DNA of 64,000 bases from Erpetoichthys calabaricus (lineage: Eukaryota > Chordata > Cladistia > Polypteriformes > Polypteridae), in contig NC_041402.2 of the NCBI RefSeq assembly GCF_900747795.2, positions 193,957,318 through 194,021,317 of the forward strand. The letters are read 5' to 3'. Positions 35,001-40,278 of the stretch are shown here, one piece after another. Numbering within the stretch: the first letter of the stretch is position 1; each line of letters starts with the position of its first letter. The position numbers and the translations under genes were made by a program. The notes under the pieces were generated by a model, which was given only the letters and a program-made list of their open reading frames with translations, had not been told where the DNA came from and searched no databases.

Positions 35001-35035
35001 AGCAAATTGAGGAGCATTTCCGTAGAGTGACTTGA
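3389..35035 (+). CDS. slc2a8: SLC2A8 (GLUT8) facilitative hexose transporter, nine exons, first exon missing
   Basis: Major facilitator superfamily sugar transporter of class III, which moves glucose and other hexoses across endosomal/lysosomal membranes. Spliced exons 3389-3551, 9258-9464, 10744-10843, 16782-16993, 17420-17569, 24724-24832, 24964-25143, 32635-32780 and 34895-35035 give 468 residues in one frame. Visible family motifs: [12 protein letters not shown] (TM1), GRK after TM2, PETPRFL in the central loop, QQLSGINA and MFYAETIF (TM7), DRAGRR after TM8, GWGPTPWL (TM10) and PETKG after TM12. A long loop 9 carries an NVS glycosylation sequon, the class III arrangement. PETPR plus GSCVQLMVV fits SLC2A8 better than SLC2A6. 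Human GLUT8 has 477 residues and starts about 24 residues earlier. That start and the dileucine sorting signal should be in an upstream exon that I did not find. All introns are GT-AG. No stop or frameshift was seen. Confidence 0.95.
3814..4802 (-). mobile_element. 5'-truncated RTE-like LINE with reverse transcriptase remnants
   Basis: Minus-strand reading frames include [26 protein letters not shown] (YADD-type catalytic box) and [13 protein letters not shown], then after a stop a C-terminal piece [12 protein letters not shown]...RGRPRTRW. The 3' end is a (GGAT)n tail at 3814-3830. A 14-bp target duplication atgaatcaataatc is at 3800-3813 and 4803-4816. Clade assignment (RTE/Rex3-like) is tentative. 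Confidence 0.85.
4998..5388. mobile_element. second foldback element with a SINE in one arm
   Basis: Arms 5015-5100 and 5141-5225 are near-perfect inverted repeats (for example ttctcatacatcact / agtgatgtatgagaa) around a 40-bp loop. The outer parts continue past the SINE at 5227-5350. No coding capacity. The Tc1 element starts directly at its right edge. Confidence 0.8.
5227..5350 (-). mobile_element. truncated HE1/DANA-type SINE (3' part)
   Basis: Carries only the SINE 3' half (aacccgctatatcctaacta; ccagcccaccacag on +). A 12-bp duplication taatataagcat flanks it (5215-5226 and 5351-5362). Confidence 0.85.
5389..6952 (-). mobile_element. full-length Tc1-like transposon, nearly intact
   Basis: TA-flanked ends with matching terminal inverted repeats cagtactgtgcaaaagttt at 5389 and its complement ending at 6952. 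The total of 1564 bp is the usual Tc1 size. Contains one transposase frame on the minus strand with two premature stops. Confidence 0.93.
5532..6557 (-). pseudogene. Tc1 transposase, 341 codons with two in-frame stops
   Basis: DD34E-type transposase that cuts and joins transposon ends. Starts [18 protein letters not shown] with a paired-like HTH, then [11 protein letters not shown] (first Asp), [10 protein letters not shown] (second Asp) and [11 protein letters not shown] (Glu), ending GGHTKY. Frame is kept throughout. Stops are at codon 75 (6333-6335, where related copies have Arg, CGA to TGA) and codon 269 (5751-5753, where Trp is expected). No frameshift seen. Both changes are single transitions, so this copy is young. 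Confidence 0.9.
7391..8644 (-). mobile_element. Tc1-like transposon, left end truncated (family with TIR cagtgcatcc)
   Basis: The right end is intact (ctttcaggatgcactg, TA at 8645-8646). The left terminal repeat is lost and the element starts within the 3' part next to gtattcacagcctttgctca. Same family as the 12397-13376 copy. Confidence 0.88.
7413..8265 (-). pseudogene. Tc1 transposase remnant with internal deletion and frameshift
   Basis: Starts [20 protein letters not shown] and ends AAKGASTKY. About 55 residues are missing between RAGRP and SHSLVKG, and the frame shifts there and again after [10 protein letters not shown], where about 16 bp are missing. Catalytic blocks [22 protein letters not shown] and [11 protein letters not shown] remain. 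Confidence 0.88.
8810..9129. mobile_element. MITE with inverted ends taccgt..ttac...gtgtacca
   Basis: Left end taccgtaattacgtgtgtac mirrors the right end (gtggtacacgagtaaaaacggta). Inside are several diverged copies of a gcgtcatacacga-like motif. Non-coding, 320 bp. Superfamily not assigned. Confidence 0.65.
9258..9464 (+). CDS. slc2a8: SLC2A8 exon 3 (TM2-TM4)
   Basis: Acceptor aatcag, donor GTAAGG. 69 codons, phase 0 at both ends. Encodes [16 protein letters not shown], the DKIGRK loop motif, then TM3 and the start of TM4 ([16 protein letters not shown]). Confidence 0.95.
9760..10704. mobile_element. solo LTR of a retrovirus-like element
   Basis: A 945-bp GC-rich block starts TGTGGTATAG and ends CGTCACA (TG...CA with TGTG/CACA ends) and is flanked by a 5-bp duplication atgca (9755-9759 and 10705-10709). 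It contains AATAAA near 10550. No internal region is attached, so it is the solo product of LTR-LTR recombination. Lies in the short intron between SLC2A8 exons 3 and 4. Family unknown. Confidence 0.75.
10744..10843 (+). CDS. slc2a8: SLC2A8 exon 4
   Basis: Acceptor ccctgtag, donor GTAATT, ends phase 1. Encodes [18 protein letters not shown] then [15 protein letters not shown]. The YISE and VRG residues are typical of the sugar transporter TM4-TM5 region. Confidence 0.95.
11095..11870 (+). mobile_element. LINE 3' fragment (reverse transcriptase C-terminus)
   Basis: Frames on + include [20 protein letters not shown], a YLC-type [10 protein letters not shown] block and [20 protein letters not shown] ending CTSACSPT. 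Several shifts and stops. 5'-truncated non-LTR element; clade uncertain. Confidence 0.7.
12397..13376 (+). mobile_element. Tc1-like transposon with internal deletion, both ends kept
   Basis: TA-flanked, with ends cagtgcatccagaaagtatt and its complement near 13356-13376. 980 bp. The 5' end jumps straight into the middle of the transposase frame. Same family as 7391-8644. Confidence 0.92.
12445..13158 (+). pseudogene. Tc1 transposase, N-terminal DNA-binding domain deleted, catalytic part open
   Basis: Open from [20 protein letters not shown] to AAKGASTKY with the first Asp ([12 protein letters not shown]), second Asp ([11 protein letters not shown]) and Glu ([11 protein letters not shown]) all present. 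A 15-bp gap removes the residues after SIILWG. The HTH region is gone, so this copy cannot bind its ends by itself. Confidence 0.88.
13987..14645 (-). mobile_element. Tc1-like transposon fragment (TIR cagtgggtatagaaaagaat)
   Basis: The left end follows TA (13985-13986). Matches the left part of the 19733 copy (cccagctttacttactca; ggtctgggctctgactggcc) and breaks off near 14645. Decayed transposase lies on the minus strand. Confidence 0.8.
14751..14840 (+). repeat. retroelement 3' tail with (TATC/TGTC)n microsatellite
   Basis: tccccttgggattagtaaag is followed by about 60 bp of TATC/TGTC repeats. The same tail starts the arrays at 17215, 28925 and (inverted) 30665. Confidence 0.7.
15121..16085 (+). 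pseudogene. Tc1 transposase, frameshifted
   Basis: N-terminus [18 protein letters not shown] with HTH and GRPRK motif, then a frameshift near 15435 leads to [31 protein letters not shown] and a GGGPIMLWG block. After another shift near 15790 come QQDNDPKHS and [15 protein letters not shown] with a stop between them. All three catalytic residues are visible but in different frames. Confidence 0.85.
16782..16993 (+). CDS. slc2a8: SLC2A8 exon 5 (TM6 and central loop)
   Basis: Acceptor tctcctag, donor GTGAGC. 71 codons with the split Gly. Encodes [13 protein letters not shown]6, the PETPRFL motif and the start of the large cytoplasmic loop ([11 protein letters not shown]). Confidence 0.95.
17210..17325 (+). 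repeat. (GT)n(GTCT)n microsatellite after a retroelement tail
   Basis: ttgggattaataaagtgagt leads into (GT)16 and then (GTCT)n, in the intron between SLC2A8 exons 5 and 6. Confidence 0.85.
17420..17569 (+). CDS. slc2a8: SLC2A8 exon 6 (TM7)
   Basis: Acceptor ctgttttag, donor GTATTC, exactly 50 codons, phase 0. Encodes the end of the central loop and TM7 with [17 protein letters not shown], a core substrate-binding segment in GLUTs. Confidence 0.95.
17995..18228 (-). mobile_element. DNA-transposon fragment, same family as 38564-38935
   Basis: Shares cagattgggcccagaagttgat-type sequence, gacagcctgtcagggcgaatt and the end tcattctcaaaacttttggc with the inverted copy near 38564-38935. Superfamily not assigned; the TA flank of the other copy suggests Tc1/mariner. 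Confidence 0.55.
18229..19402. other. intronic sequence, possible hAT-like terminus
   Basis: AT-rich intron without genes. At 18419-18480, ggggcagactggccattagg resembles the end of a hAT transposon (CAGGGGCGGACTGG type), but no matching second end was found. Confidence 0.35.
19930..20965 (-). pseudogene. decayed Tc1 transposase
   Basis: Pieces on the minus strand: [77 protein letters not shown] and [20 protein letters not shown]. Multiple shifts and substitutions, so clearly dead. Confidence 0.85.
21280..21843 (-). repeat. LTR (3' LTR in element sense)
   Basis: Contains a TATA-like box on the minus strand (complement of ccttttatatctccc near 21510). Matches the other LTR over its full length. 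Confidence 0.9.
21592..23595 (-). CDS. gag-like ORF of the LTR element (667 codons)
   Basis: Single long minus-strand frame from just inside the 5' LTR through the polypurine tract into the 3' LTR. N-terminus [18 protein letters not shown]. Lysine- and arginine-rich overall, with a coiled, charged middle and a zinc-knuckle-like CYNCRQPGH stretch near residue 530, followed by an Arg-rich region as in nucleocapsid proteins. No protease or polymerase domain. Treated as a fossil; function not assessed. Confidence 0.72.
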   Translation of the reverse strand: MSRYLKQTMGKKSGKKKGSPDWVKTMTDGELTWAYLTGCEEDREPIKAEQARRAQQQGCCQPSAAPESLNGLETPLPRLEVCTGKTPKVSGTFCSFFAESCLQKADGASDAFLIPWQDGRVTQKAGQARSRPSTSPFEDKVHVTSHDGNQEEGQFQAFGEVRASPTSRSSLKGKGAASDTVPALNQDKEGREVTVRSADKVKKAHRSQPQEATRSSSDSKSQKPMREPAEHVPGVDVLIGSRPVNEGNTEVTLSPAKTNNFINLRELEKYLEPLYTFFQGMEEVKKRVEELGATAEAPLKGLQDYLWRLGREAPTSINAAVQASDFCTVYDKGTQCELAPRLISSGCQSTVNPTVERGVMTEWSGNGPIEPGQRYQTPLRNDADLKTPTRVKRELSIVTGGAEEVPIKPGQLESAVTRSDMVLMTPPPTLHRTTGVQTAKRLSLFHREPHAVHKLQRKQEIPEIKRGSPDRVKKRAESSKAAVNPSLAEEKVELTEFPRCFRSREEKPPGGRRRCYNCRQPGHVWRSFPRRTGERWERRYTVPPRFAGGSRQRSQGPDDAFSWRRTSLSGIDAPPRLSSLRGGNCDGRPTTDSGRHPQAARRSPPDSMMVPRVPAGPHGLCSFYTQPCWIPWGPPGVAVGGLVGSCVPYNPGVHHHHVTRGNDVLPG
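23742..24305 (-). repeat. LTR (5' LTR in element sense)
   Basis: Second copy of the 564-bp LTR. The internal region with the candidate primer-binding site begins at 23741 on the minus strand. Confidence 0.9.
24724..24832 (+). CDS. slc2a8: SLC2A8 exon 7 (TM8)
   Basis: Acceptor ttctgcag, donor GTAGGC, ends phase 1. Encodes [18 protein letters not shown] then [18 protein letters not shown]. The intron before it (17570-24723) holds the hAT/Tc1/LTR nest. Confidence 0.95.
24964..25143 (+). CDS. slc2a8: SLC2A8 exon 8 (TM9, glycosylated loop 9)
   Basis: Acceptor tttatag, donor GTGTGT, phase 1 to phase 1. Encodes [18 protein letters not shown], a long hydrophilic loop with a KNVSID sequon, and the start of TM10. 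The intron before it is only 131 bp, the shortest in the gene. Confidence 0.95.
25226..25739 (-). mobile_element. probable solo LTR, related to the 21280-24305 family
   Basis: On the minus strand it starts TGTGGCAGACGACC, like the TGTGATGGACGACC start of the other LTRs, and has a TATA-like ataaaagg. A 4-bp direct repeat gtat flanks it (25222-25225 and 25740-25743). Its end is not a clean CA, so the boundary is uncertain. Confidence 0.55.
26027..26042 (+). repeat. (AGT)n microsatellite
   Basis: Short run of AGT units directly upstream of the Helitron start. Confidence 0.8.
26125..26492 (+). mobile_element. short non-autonomous Helitron
   Basis: Starts TC after A (A|TCTTATATATGAACG) and ends CTAG before T (26489-26492), preceded by a GC-rich stretch that could form the terminal hairpin. 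368 bp, no coding capacity and no target duplication, as expected for Helitrons. Confidence 0.55.
26537..26857 (+). mobile_element. full-length HE1/DANA-type SINE
   Basis: A tRNA-like head has an A box (tggcacagtggtagcg) and a B box (gggttcgcttcc), followed by the core cacagtccaaagacgtgcag and the 3' end gatatagtgggttgg. 10-bp target duplication acataaatca at 26527-26536 and 26858-26867. Confidence 0.93.
27061..27426 (+). mobile_element. possible hAT-like MITE fragment
   Basis: Begins caggggtgtccagcttcggt, a common 5' end of fish hAT-derived MITEs (CAGGGGTGTCCAA type), followed by gggccgcagaggctgcaggt. The matching right end was not found. Confidence 0.45.
27695..28513 (-). mobile_element. 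CR1/Rex1-like LINE, 5'-truncated
   Basis: Minus-strand frame: [57 protein letters not shown] and [12 protein letters not shown], then a shifted continuation [20 protein letters not shown]. This is the C-terminal half of a CR1/Rex1-type reverse transcriptase and its 3' UTR. Ends with a poly-A-like AATAAAGAATTGAAC on the minus strand. Confidence 0.85.
28545..29010 (+). mobile_element. LINE 3' end with (TATC)n tail
   Basis: Includes KMCGYLVP-like and [20 protein letters not shown] frames, then ttcccattgggattaataaa and (TATC)17 at 28944-29010. A near-identical inverted copy is at 30665-31036. Confidence 0.8.
29143..29350 (-). mobile_element. old SINE remnant
   Basis: Weak matches to the V-SINE core on the minus strand (aacatgcagactccac; gcaggaaccaaacctgg on +). 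Strongly diverged and lacks clear ends. Confidence 0.4.
30210..30548 (-). mobile_element. full-length HE1/DANA-type SINE
   Basis: Begins (CATC)n ccattttccaacccgctg and ends gcgccaccgtgccgccc, the tRNA-like head. 11-bp duplication atcttttgttt at 30199-30209 and 30549-30559. Confidence 0.92.
30665..31036 (-). mobile_element. LINE 3' end with (GATA)n tail nested in the Tigger-like element
   Basis: Starts gatagatagatagatacttt and continues attaatccccatgggaaattc. Nearly identical, in inverse, to 28600-29010. Short duplication tagttta on both sides. Confidence 0.8.
31384..31896 (-). CDS. Tigger transposase N-terminal DNA-binding domain only, 170 aa
   Basis: Starts [20 protein letters not shown], then [20 protein letters not shown] with [20 protein letters not shown], the CENP-B/pogo helix-turn-helix, followed by [20 protein letters not shown] of the second helix-turn-helix. 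The frame then ends in an acidic, proline-rich tail ([13 protein letters not shown], stop at 31384). The DDE catalytic domain is absent, yet the frame is open from start to stop. An upstream in-frame ATG exists, but this start matches the family. It could act as a DNA-binding inhibitor or be neutral. Confidence 0.75.
   Translation of the reverse strand: MSPKRPAPSKASGTEPERQKKFKTLQEKVELLDLLQELKSYAAVVCHYAINESTARYIKNEAVIWSTVSVRFCDRAKKVTTVRNKNIVRMECALALWITDCRKKNIPLEGNIIREKAQKLHQQFATGDNVATSHHNIPETYKEKPTPEEDPSKDTTPPEAPEEEAPPEEF
32635..32780 (+). CDS. slc2a8: SLC2A8 exon 9 (TM10-TM11)
   Basis: Acceptor ctttttcag, donor GTAAGT, phase 1 to phase 0. Encodes [18 protein letters not shown] then [20 protein letters not shown] and [11 protein letters not shown]. 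Confidence 0.95.
33315..34165 (+). repeat. 18-unit, 50-bp minisatellite derived from the piggyBac 5' end
   Basis: Units begin agcgttagacccgag and end gtctcgtgta. Many starts are exactly 50 bp apart (33835, 33885, 33935, 33985, 34035, 34085), with shorter units near the left. Unit 1 is continuous with the terminal repeat. Each unit holds a small palindrome ccgaggattactcgg and gacgcgtc. Confidence 0.92.
34266..34553 (+). pseudogene. piggyBac transposase N-terminal piece, 95 codons
   Basis: [20 protein letters not shown] followed by an acidic Ser/Asp/Glu-rich stretch ([17 protein letters not shown]), typical of piggyBac N-termini. The frame ends after about 95 residues, before the catalytic core. 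About 160 bp of unrelated-looking sequence then leads to the right end. Confidence 0.7.
34895..35035 (+). CDS. slc2a8: SLC2A8 last coding exon (TM12, PETKG, stop)
   Basis: Acceptor cttttcag. Encodes [22 protein letters not shown]12, [19 protein letters not shown] and a TGA stop at 35033-35035. The piggyBac element that ends at 34714 stops only 180 bp upstream of this exon. Confidence 0.95.
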   Translation, partial: SLLSSSGTFWVFSAFCLLSVLFTILCIPETKGRSLEQIEEHFRRVT

Positions 35036-35349
35036 GGCCTTTTTGTGAGGTCATATGAACAAGGGCGAGGTTATTGACACGACTTAATGTCGAATTGTAC
35101 CAGAGTCTGAAAATAGTGCCGGAGGCCATTGTTTTGTGTATTTCCCTTCAGAAGCTGTTTTTGATTGGTAGGGGGGGCATGTCTGGCTGAAGCTGCCCTG
35201 TAGACCATGTTGGTCTTAACTCAGCACCCTAATCCTAATTTCTGATCCTCGGATTTTCCAGTTTAACTCGTCCTGTGCGGCAGTAGATCTGAATGGGCCT
35301 CACTGCACTCAATTTAACGCTTGTTAACCAAAAAAAAATATGACGACGA

Positions 35350-35510
35350 CGGCAACCTCTTCCTTACAGTCGGCTTTGTAAAGAAGCACAAGGCTTAGTC
35401 CACACTCACAAGGACACCTTAGGAGACACCATTTTTGTTTCAAAATGTTCACATTTGTGTTTTTAGATCATATTAAGAAACTGCAAAGTTGTGTAAGTCT
35501 TTCCTTTTTC
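35350..35510 (+). repeat. copy 1 of a ~160-bp duplication downstream of SLC2A8
   Basis: ttacagtcggctttgtaaag through ctgcaaagttgtgtaa is repeated at 36243-36400 with few differences. Sits in the probable SLC2A8 3' UTR. Confidence 0.85.
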
Positions 35511-36188
35511 CTTTAGAGGCCCGTTTGCTGCTCTGCAGGCCTTGGCTGAAACTCGGCCTTGAGTGATCATCTTGGTATTCAGTAGCAGAGTAGAAATGAA
35601 TTGAAAATAGAGCTGAAAATGGGAAAGAGTGGTGGGCCTTTACTTCCAGCTTACACACTGGACTCTCGTTGCATGGTGCGCTCCTCAGGCTTTTGAAGAT
35701 GGTGCACATTGTGTTTACTGTAAATGGACTTTGTGAAGGACGCTGAGCTCCGTTTTCTGTCTGTTCATACATTTGACACCTGTTCCATTTTCCATTCAGG
35801 AAGTCCTCTGCAAGGCCAGAGTTTGTGAACGAGGCCTGTTGGGTTGCCCACACACTATGGGAGTTTGTGTCAGAGCTGGAGCGGTGGCGTCACTCGTGAC
35901 AGGAGCGTCTTTACTTGAGTTAAGTTGTTGTGTACGGTGAGCGGCGCCATTGAAGGATGGTCAGTTTTATAAAAAGTCTTTGCACTTCAATCTCCATGTT
36001 GGGGCAGCTAAAGGCGCCTAATGGAGGAAACGTCAGGCAGTCTGCTGTGTCTAAAGTGGGCCTTTGTGGATCATACTGTGTGCTCAACTACTAATGCTTA
36101 GGACGAATGATACGAGTTCAGTAAAGAGCCTGATAAAAGAAATGAACACGGCTGATTATTTTTTCAGTGTGACTCTAACTTGAAAATG

Positions 36189-36194
36189 AATAAA
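36189..36194 (+). promoter_or_regulatory. candidate SLC2A8 poly(A) signal
   Basis: A canonical AATAAA lies about 1.15 kb after the SLC2A8 stop codon, in sequence with no recognised gene. Only the hexamer and its position support it. Confidence 0.35.
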
Positions 36195-36242
36195 CGTCAA
36201 CCCAAGTGAAGTAAGTGATATTTAAATATTAAAACATAACGC

Positions 36243-36400
36243 CGGCAACCTCATACTTACAGTCGGCTTTGTAAAGAAGCACAAGGCTTAGTCCACACTC
36301 ACAAGGACACGTTAGGAGACACCATTTTTGTTTCAGAATGTTCACATTTGTGTTCTTAGGTCATATTAGGAAGCTGCAAAGTTGTGTAAATCTTTCCTGT
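36243..36400 (+). repeat. copy 2 of the ~160-bp duplication
   Basis: Same orientation as the copy at 35350-35510, about 890 bp further on, after the AATAAA at 36189. No known mobile element was recognised in it. Confidence 0.85.
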
Positions 36401-37012
36401 TGGGCTTTCACAGTTTGTGTGCCGTGCAAATGCCTGAAATGCGAGAGAAACAAAGGAGACGCAGGATCTCCCCTGGACAGCCAATTGGATTGCTGACTTT
36501 TGTCACATGGTTGACTTGACTCCTCCCCAGTCAGTGTGACCAGACATCCTCACCGACGTGTAACATAAAGCAACAAACCGCCTTAGTGGAGTGGAGCCCT
36601 GGAGGAGCTTTCAGGGCTTGACCTGACCAGACTTGGCATTTGGGCCTTTGATGTTCCACAGCATTTAAAGGTTACAAACAAGCCTTGAAAGATACAGACT
36701 GGGAGTCCCGCCAGAATAAATACGGTGCTATATTCCAGCGTTTAATGCGACAAATATGTGTTTGCAGATGTAGAGAACTTTCTATTCCCCAGTAAAAAGG
36801 AGACCACAAGGAGCATTTTGACGACAAAACTGGGGTCCATGATGTCCGCATTTTCAAAAATCTTTTGTTTTCTCCATCCACACTGCTATATGAGACCCTG
36901 CAGTTTCCAATGTCTATTTTGGAAAGCATTGAGTGTGGATGGAAGGTCATAATGTATTAAGAAATAATTTGTTAAATGTGTCCGTGTTATCGTGAAGTGG
37001 CTCTGAGTAATA

Positions 37013-37312
37013 CCCATCCATCCATTATCCAACCCACTATATCCTAACTACTGCGTCACGGGGGGTCTGCTGGAGCCAATCCAAGCCAACACAGAGTGCA
37101 AGGCAGGAAACAAACCCTGGGCAGGGCACACACACTAGGGACAATTTAGAATCGCCAGTGCACCTAACCTGCATGCCTTTGGACTGTGGGAGGAAACCCA
37201 CGCAAACATGAGGAGAACATGCAAACTCCACACAGGGAGGACCCAGGAAGCAAACCCAGACGGGTCTCCAAACTGCGAGGCAGCAGCGCTACCCACAGCG
37301 CCACCATGAGGC
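37013..37312 (-). mobile_element. HE1/DANA-type SINE
   Basis: Core and tRNA-like head on the minus strand, with a 12-bp duplication ctctgagtaata at 37001-37012 and 37313-37324. Confidence 0.92.
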
Positions 37313-37419
37313 CCTCTGAGTAATATACAATACAATTAATTTTGGTGTAGTGCTCTTCACCAACTGCAGGTACAGAATTCAATAATAAATTCTCTGAAAC
37401 ATTGTAAGTATCAATGAAA

Positions 37420-37662
37420 CTAGCTGTGCTACCCATGGCTGAAATCAAAATAAGCCACGTAGACCTCAGCGTGTACCATTTGAGGTGTATGTCTCTGTTA
37501 TAGGCCGTTTGGTGTAGGAATCGCCAAGCGGTGTTAATGTTTGTGATGCACCACCTGTTGGAATGACAAATGCAATGTATTTTATTACTAAAAATGTGTG
37601 TGATGCACCATCTTTTATAATGACGAGACAACCAAACTGACACACACTTAGCATTTTATATT
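37420..37662 (-). mobile_element. Helitron remnant of the 93-bp repeat family
   Basis: 3' end CTAG (37420-37423) before T on the minus strand. Contains tgcaccacctgttggaatga, shared with 39528-40160 and 49.7-51.0 kb. The 5' end is cut by the adjoining LINE. Confidence 0.55.
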
Positions 37663-37664
37663 AT

Positions 37665-38190
37665 ACTCCTCCTTCTTCTTTCAGCAGCTTCTGTTAAGGG
37701 TCACCACAGCAGATCATCTTGTTCCATCTCTTCCTGTCCTCGTCACCTTGCTCTGCACACTATAAACCTCCTCTTAGGCCTTCCTCTTCTCCTCTTACCT
37801 GGCAGCTCTGTCCTTAGCACCCTTCACTCTCCTCTGCACATGTCCAAATCAACACCATCTCACCTCTCTGACTTAGTTCCCATGCTGTCCCACCTGATCT
37901 GACCCTCTAATGTCCTCATTTCTAATCCTGTCCATCCTCGTCACACCCCTAATACACATCTTGGCATCTTTAACTCTGCCACCTCCAGCTCTGTCTCCTG
38001 TGCCACCGTCTCCAGTCCGTATAACACAGCTGGTCTCACTGCCGTCCTGTAGACCTTCCCTGTCACTGTTGCTGATACCCGTCTGTCACAAATCACTCCT
38101 GACATTCTTCTCCAGCCTGCCTGCACTCTCTTCTTCACCTCTCTTCCACACTCCCCATTACTCTGAACTGTTGATCCACACAACAATAAA
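37665..38190 (-). mobile_element. RTE/BovB-like LINE C-terminal fragment
   Basis: Minus-strand frame has REVKKRVQAGWRRMSGVICD and TGKVYRTAVRPAVLYGLETV, a block typical of RTE/BovB reverse transcriptase C-termini. Later parts are frameshifted and rich in TC on the + strand. Confidence 0.75.
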
Positions 38191-38563
38191 CTAGAAACAC
38201 TCGGGTGAAAAAGAAATGCAAAGACAAACCAAACTAAGAGAGCACATGCAAGTAAGACCTGGTTCAGTGTAAGCTCTGCAGGTATTTGGTCTCAAGATGG
38301 TCCTCCATCCTCCAGACAAGTGCTGGCTGGCAGTGCCCAGGGGAGGGCCAGTGGATGACAAGCCTGATGGCATAAGGGTGAACACTGCCGCTTTCAGGGC
38401 TTGATGTTCTCGCTGCTATGCTCTTCTAGCGTCTCCTTGATGGTCGCAGTATGGACAGTTCAGGTTGTGCCCTTAATGATGTGAACTCTGCTCTTAGAGA
38501 TGGCCTCTGGTGCCAGAGCTGCTGTTCCAATGATATTCTGCGCCAATTTTACCACCCGCTGTA

Positions 38564-38935
38564 CAGCTGTGGCCCAAAGTTTTGAGAATGACCCAGTAGT
38601 ACTAGGGTGTTGTACCGTGTTAGCCATTATGAATGTAGAGAAAAGCCAAGCAAAATGACCCAGGTATTCATTTTCACCAAGTTTGCTGCTTCAGTGTTTT
38701 TAGATCTTTCTGTCAGATGTTTCTCTGGAAGACTGAAGTAGAATGACAAGCAGTTCAGAAGTTTCGAAGGCTTTTATTGACAATGACATGAACTTCATGC
38801 AGAGAGTCAATATTTGATGAGTTGGCCCTTCTTTCTTTTTCAAGACCTCTGCAATTCGCCCTGGCAGGCTGTCAATCAACTTCTGGGCCCAATCCTGACT
38901 GGTGGCCGCCACCCATTCTTGTGGTCTTCTGCTGT
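38564..38935 (+). mobile_element. DNA-transposon fragment with a small insertion
   Basis: Starts cagctgtggcccaaagtttt after TA. The direct repeat aatgacccag at about 38587-38596 and 38655-38664 brackets a ~58-bp insert. The body is shared in inverted orientation with 17995-18228. Confidence 0.5.
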
Positions 38936-39106
38936 ACTGTTGCCATATCCCTGGAAAGACGAGCCAAAAGTGTTTTCAATGACAAAAAGTTTTTAGCATG
39001 ATAACAGTAGGAAAGGCCACTGCGAGTAGTACAGCAGGTTTAGCACTCGCCCTTTATGGGACATGTTTTGTGTCACCAAGTCCTGTTCGAGCAGATACCA
39101 AAAGAT

Positions 39107-39234
39107 CCATCCTCCATTATCCAACCCGCTATATCCTAACTACAGGGTAACGGGGGTCTGCTGGAGCCAATCCCAGCCAACACAGGGCACAAGGCAGGAA
39201 ACAAACCCCGGGCAGGGTGCCAGCCCACCGCAGG
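39107..39234 (-). mobile_element. truncated HE1/DANA-type SINE
   Basis: 3' half only. Near-perfect 12-bp duplication atacc(a/g)aaagat-type at 39095-39106 and 39235-39246. Confidence 0.85.
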
Positions 39235-39527
39235 ATACCGAAAGATTTAATTTGTAATTTTTTTTTTTTTTTTTTGCTGTCACTTGCATTATATAGCGCA
39301 CACACACACACACACCACATCCCCCCCCCCATCACTACCATGTGTGGAATTCAAATCCAAACAAAGTCTTCTAGCACACTCTAGTGAGGCCTCACCCGGA
39401 GTTAAGTTAATAGACTGGTGGGTCACTCTGGGCTGCCGCTAATCGTCATCTTTTCAGGTTTATATTTGCTTACAAATGTGGAAGGACAACTTCAGTCAAA
39501 CCAAACTCAAGGATTTTATAAGCTTGA

Positions 39528-40160
39528 CTAGCGGTGCTGCCCGTTTACGGTGGACCGCAGTCAAAGTAATCAACATAAATAACGTTTGCAGTGCAACTTC
39601 TACTGGAATGTATTTTGTAGTGTGTGTCATACTAAAATGCGTTGCATTTGTCATTCCAACAGATGGTGCATCAGGATCATATATAGCAATAAAATGCATT
39701 ACTACAAATGTGGTGTGAAATGTGTTGGCATGAGCAATGCAATGCATATGTCTCTGTTATATACCATTTGCTATGGGATTCTTAAAAACACTGTTAATGT
39801 CTGTGTTTTGTGCTATCTGTTGGAATGACAAATTCAATTCGCTTTATTAATGCAAATGTTTGTGATACACCACCTGTTGGAATGACAAATGCAATGCATA
39901 TGCCTCTGTTATATACCATTTGCTATGGGATTCATAAAAACAGTGTTAATGTCTGTGGTGTGCCATCTGTTGGAATGACAAATGCAATTAATTTTATTAC
40001 TACAAATGTTTGTGATATGCCACCTGTTGGAATGATAAATGCATTGCAAATGTAAAATGCATTTTTTCATTACTACAAATGTTTGTGATGCACCATCAGT
40101 TGGAATGACACAGACATAGCAACTGGATGGACAAAAAAAAAACGTATTCTTTTATAAAGA
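39528..40160 (-). mobile_element. non-autonomous Helitron with 93-bp-type subrepeats
   Basis: On the minus strand it starts A|TCTTTATAAAAGAATACG and ends CTAG|T (39528-39531). Internal units resemble the 93-bp repeat at 49.7-50.6 kb (ctgttatataccatttgcta; gttggaatgacaaatgc). No target duplication. Confidence 0.65.
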
Positions 40161-40278
40161 TGTGGACCTTTGCACCCATTGAGCCTGTTTGGTTTGCTGA
40201 TAGCCTAAGTGGTCCTGTATGTCAGTTAGAACTTCTTTTCAGCCTCTTAATTACCTTCCTTTGTTTCTCCCCTCCCTG

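Noticed and set aside
3389-35035. SLC2A6 as the identity of the transporter
   Set aside because: [27 protein letters not shown] and the glycosylated long loop 9 fit SLC2A8. SLC2A6 has PNSPRFL and LVYLQSIF at these places.
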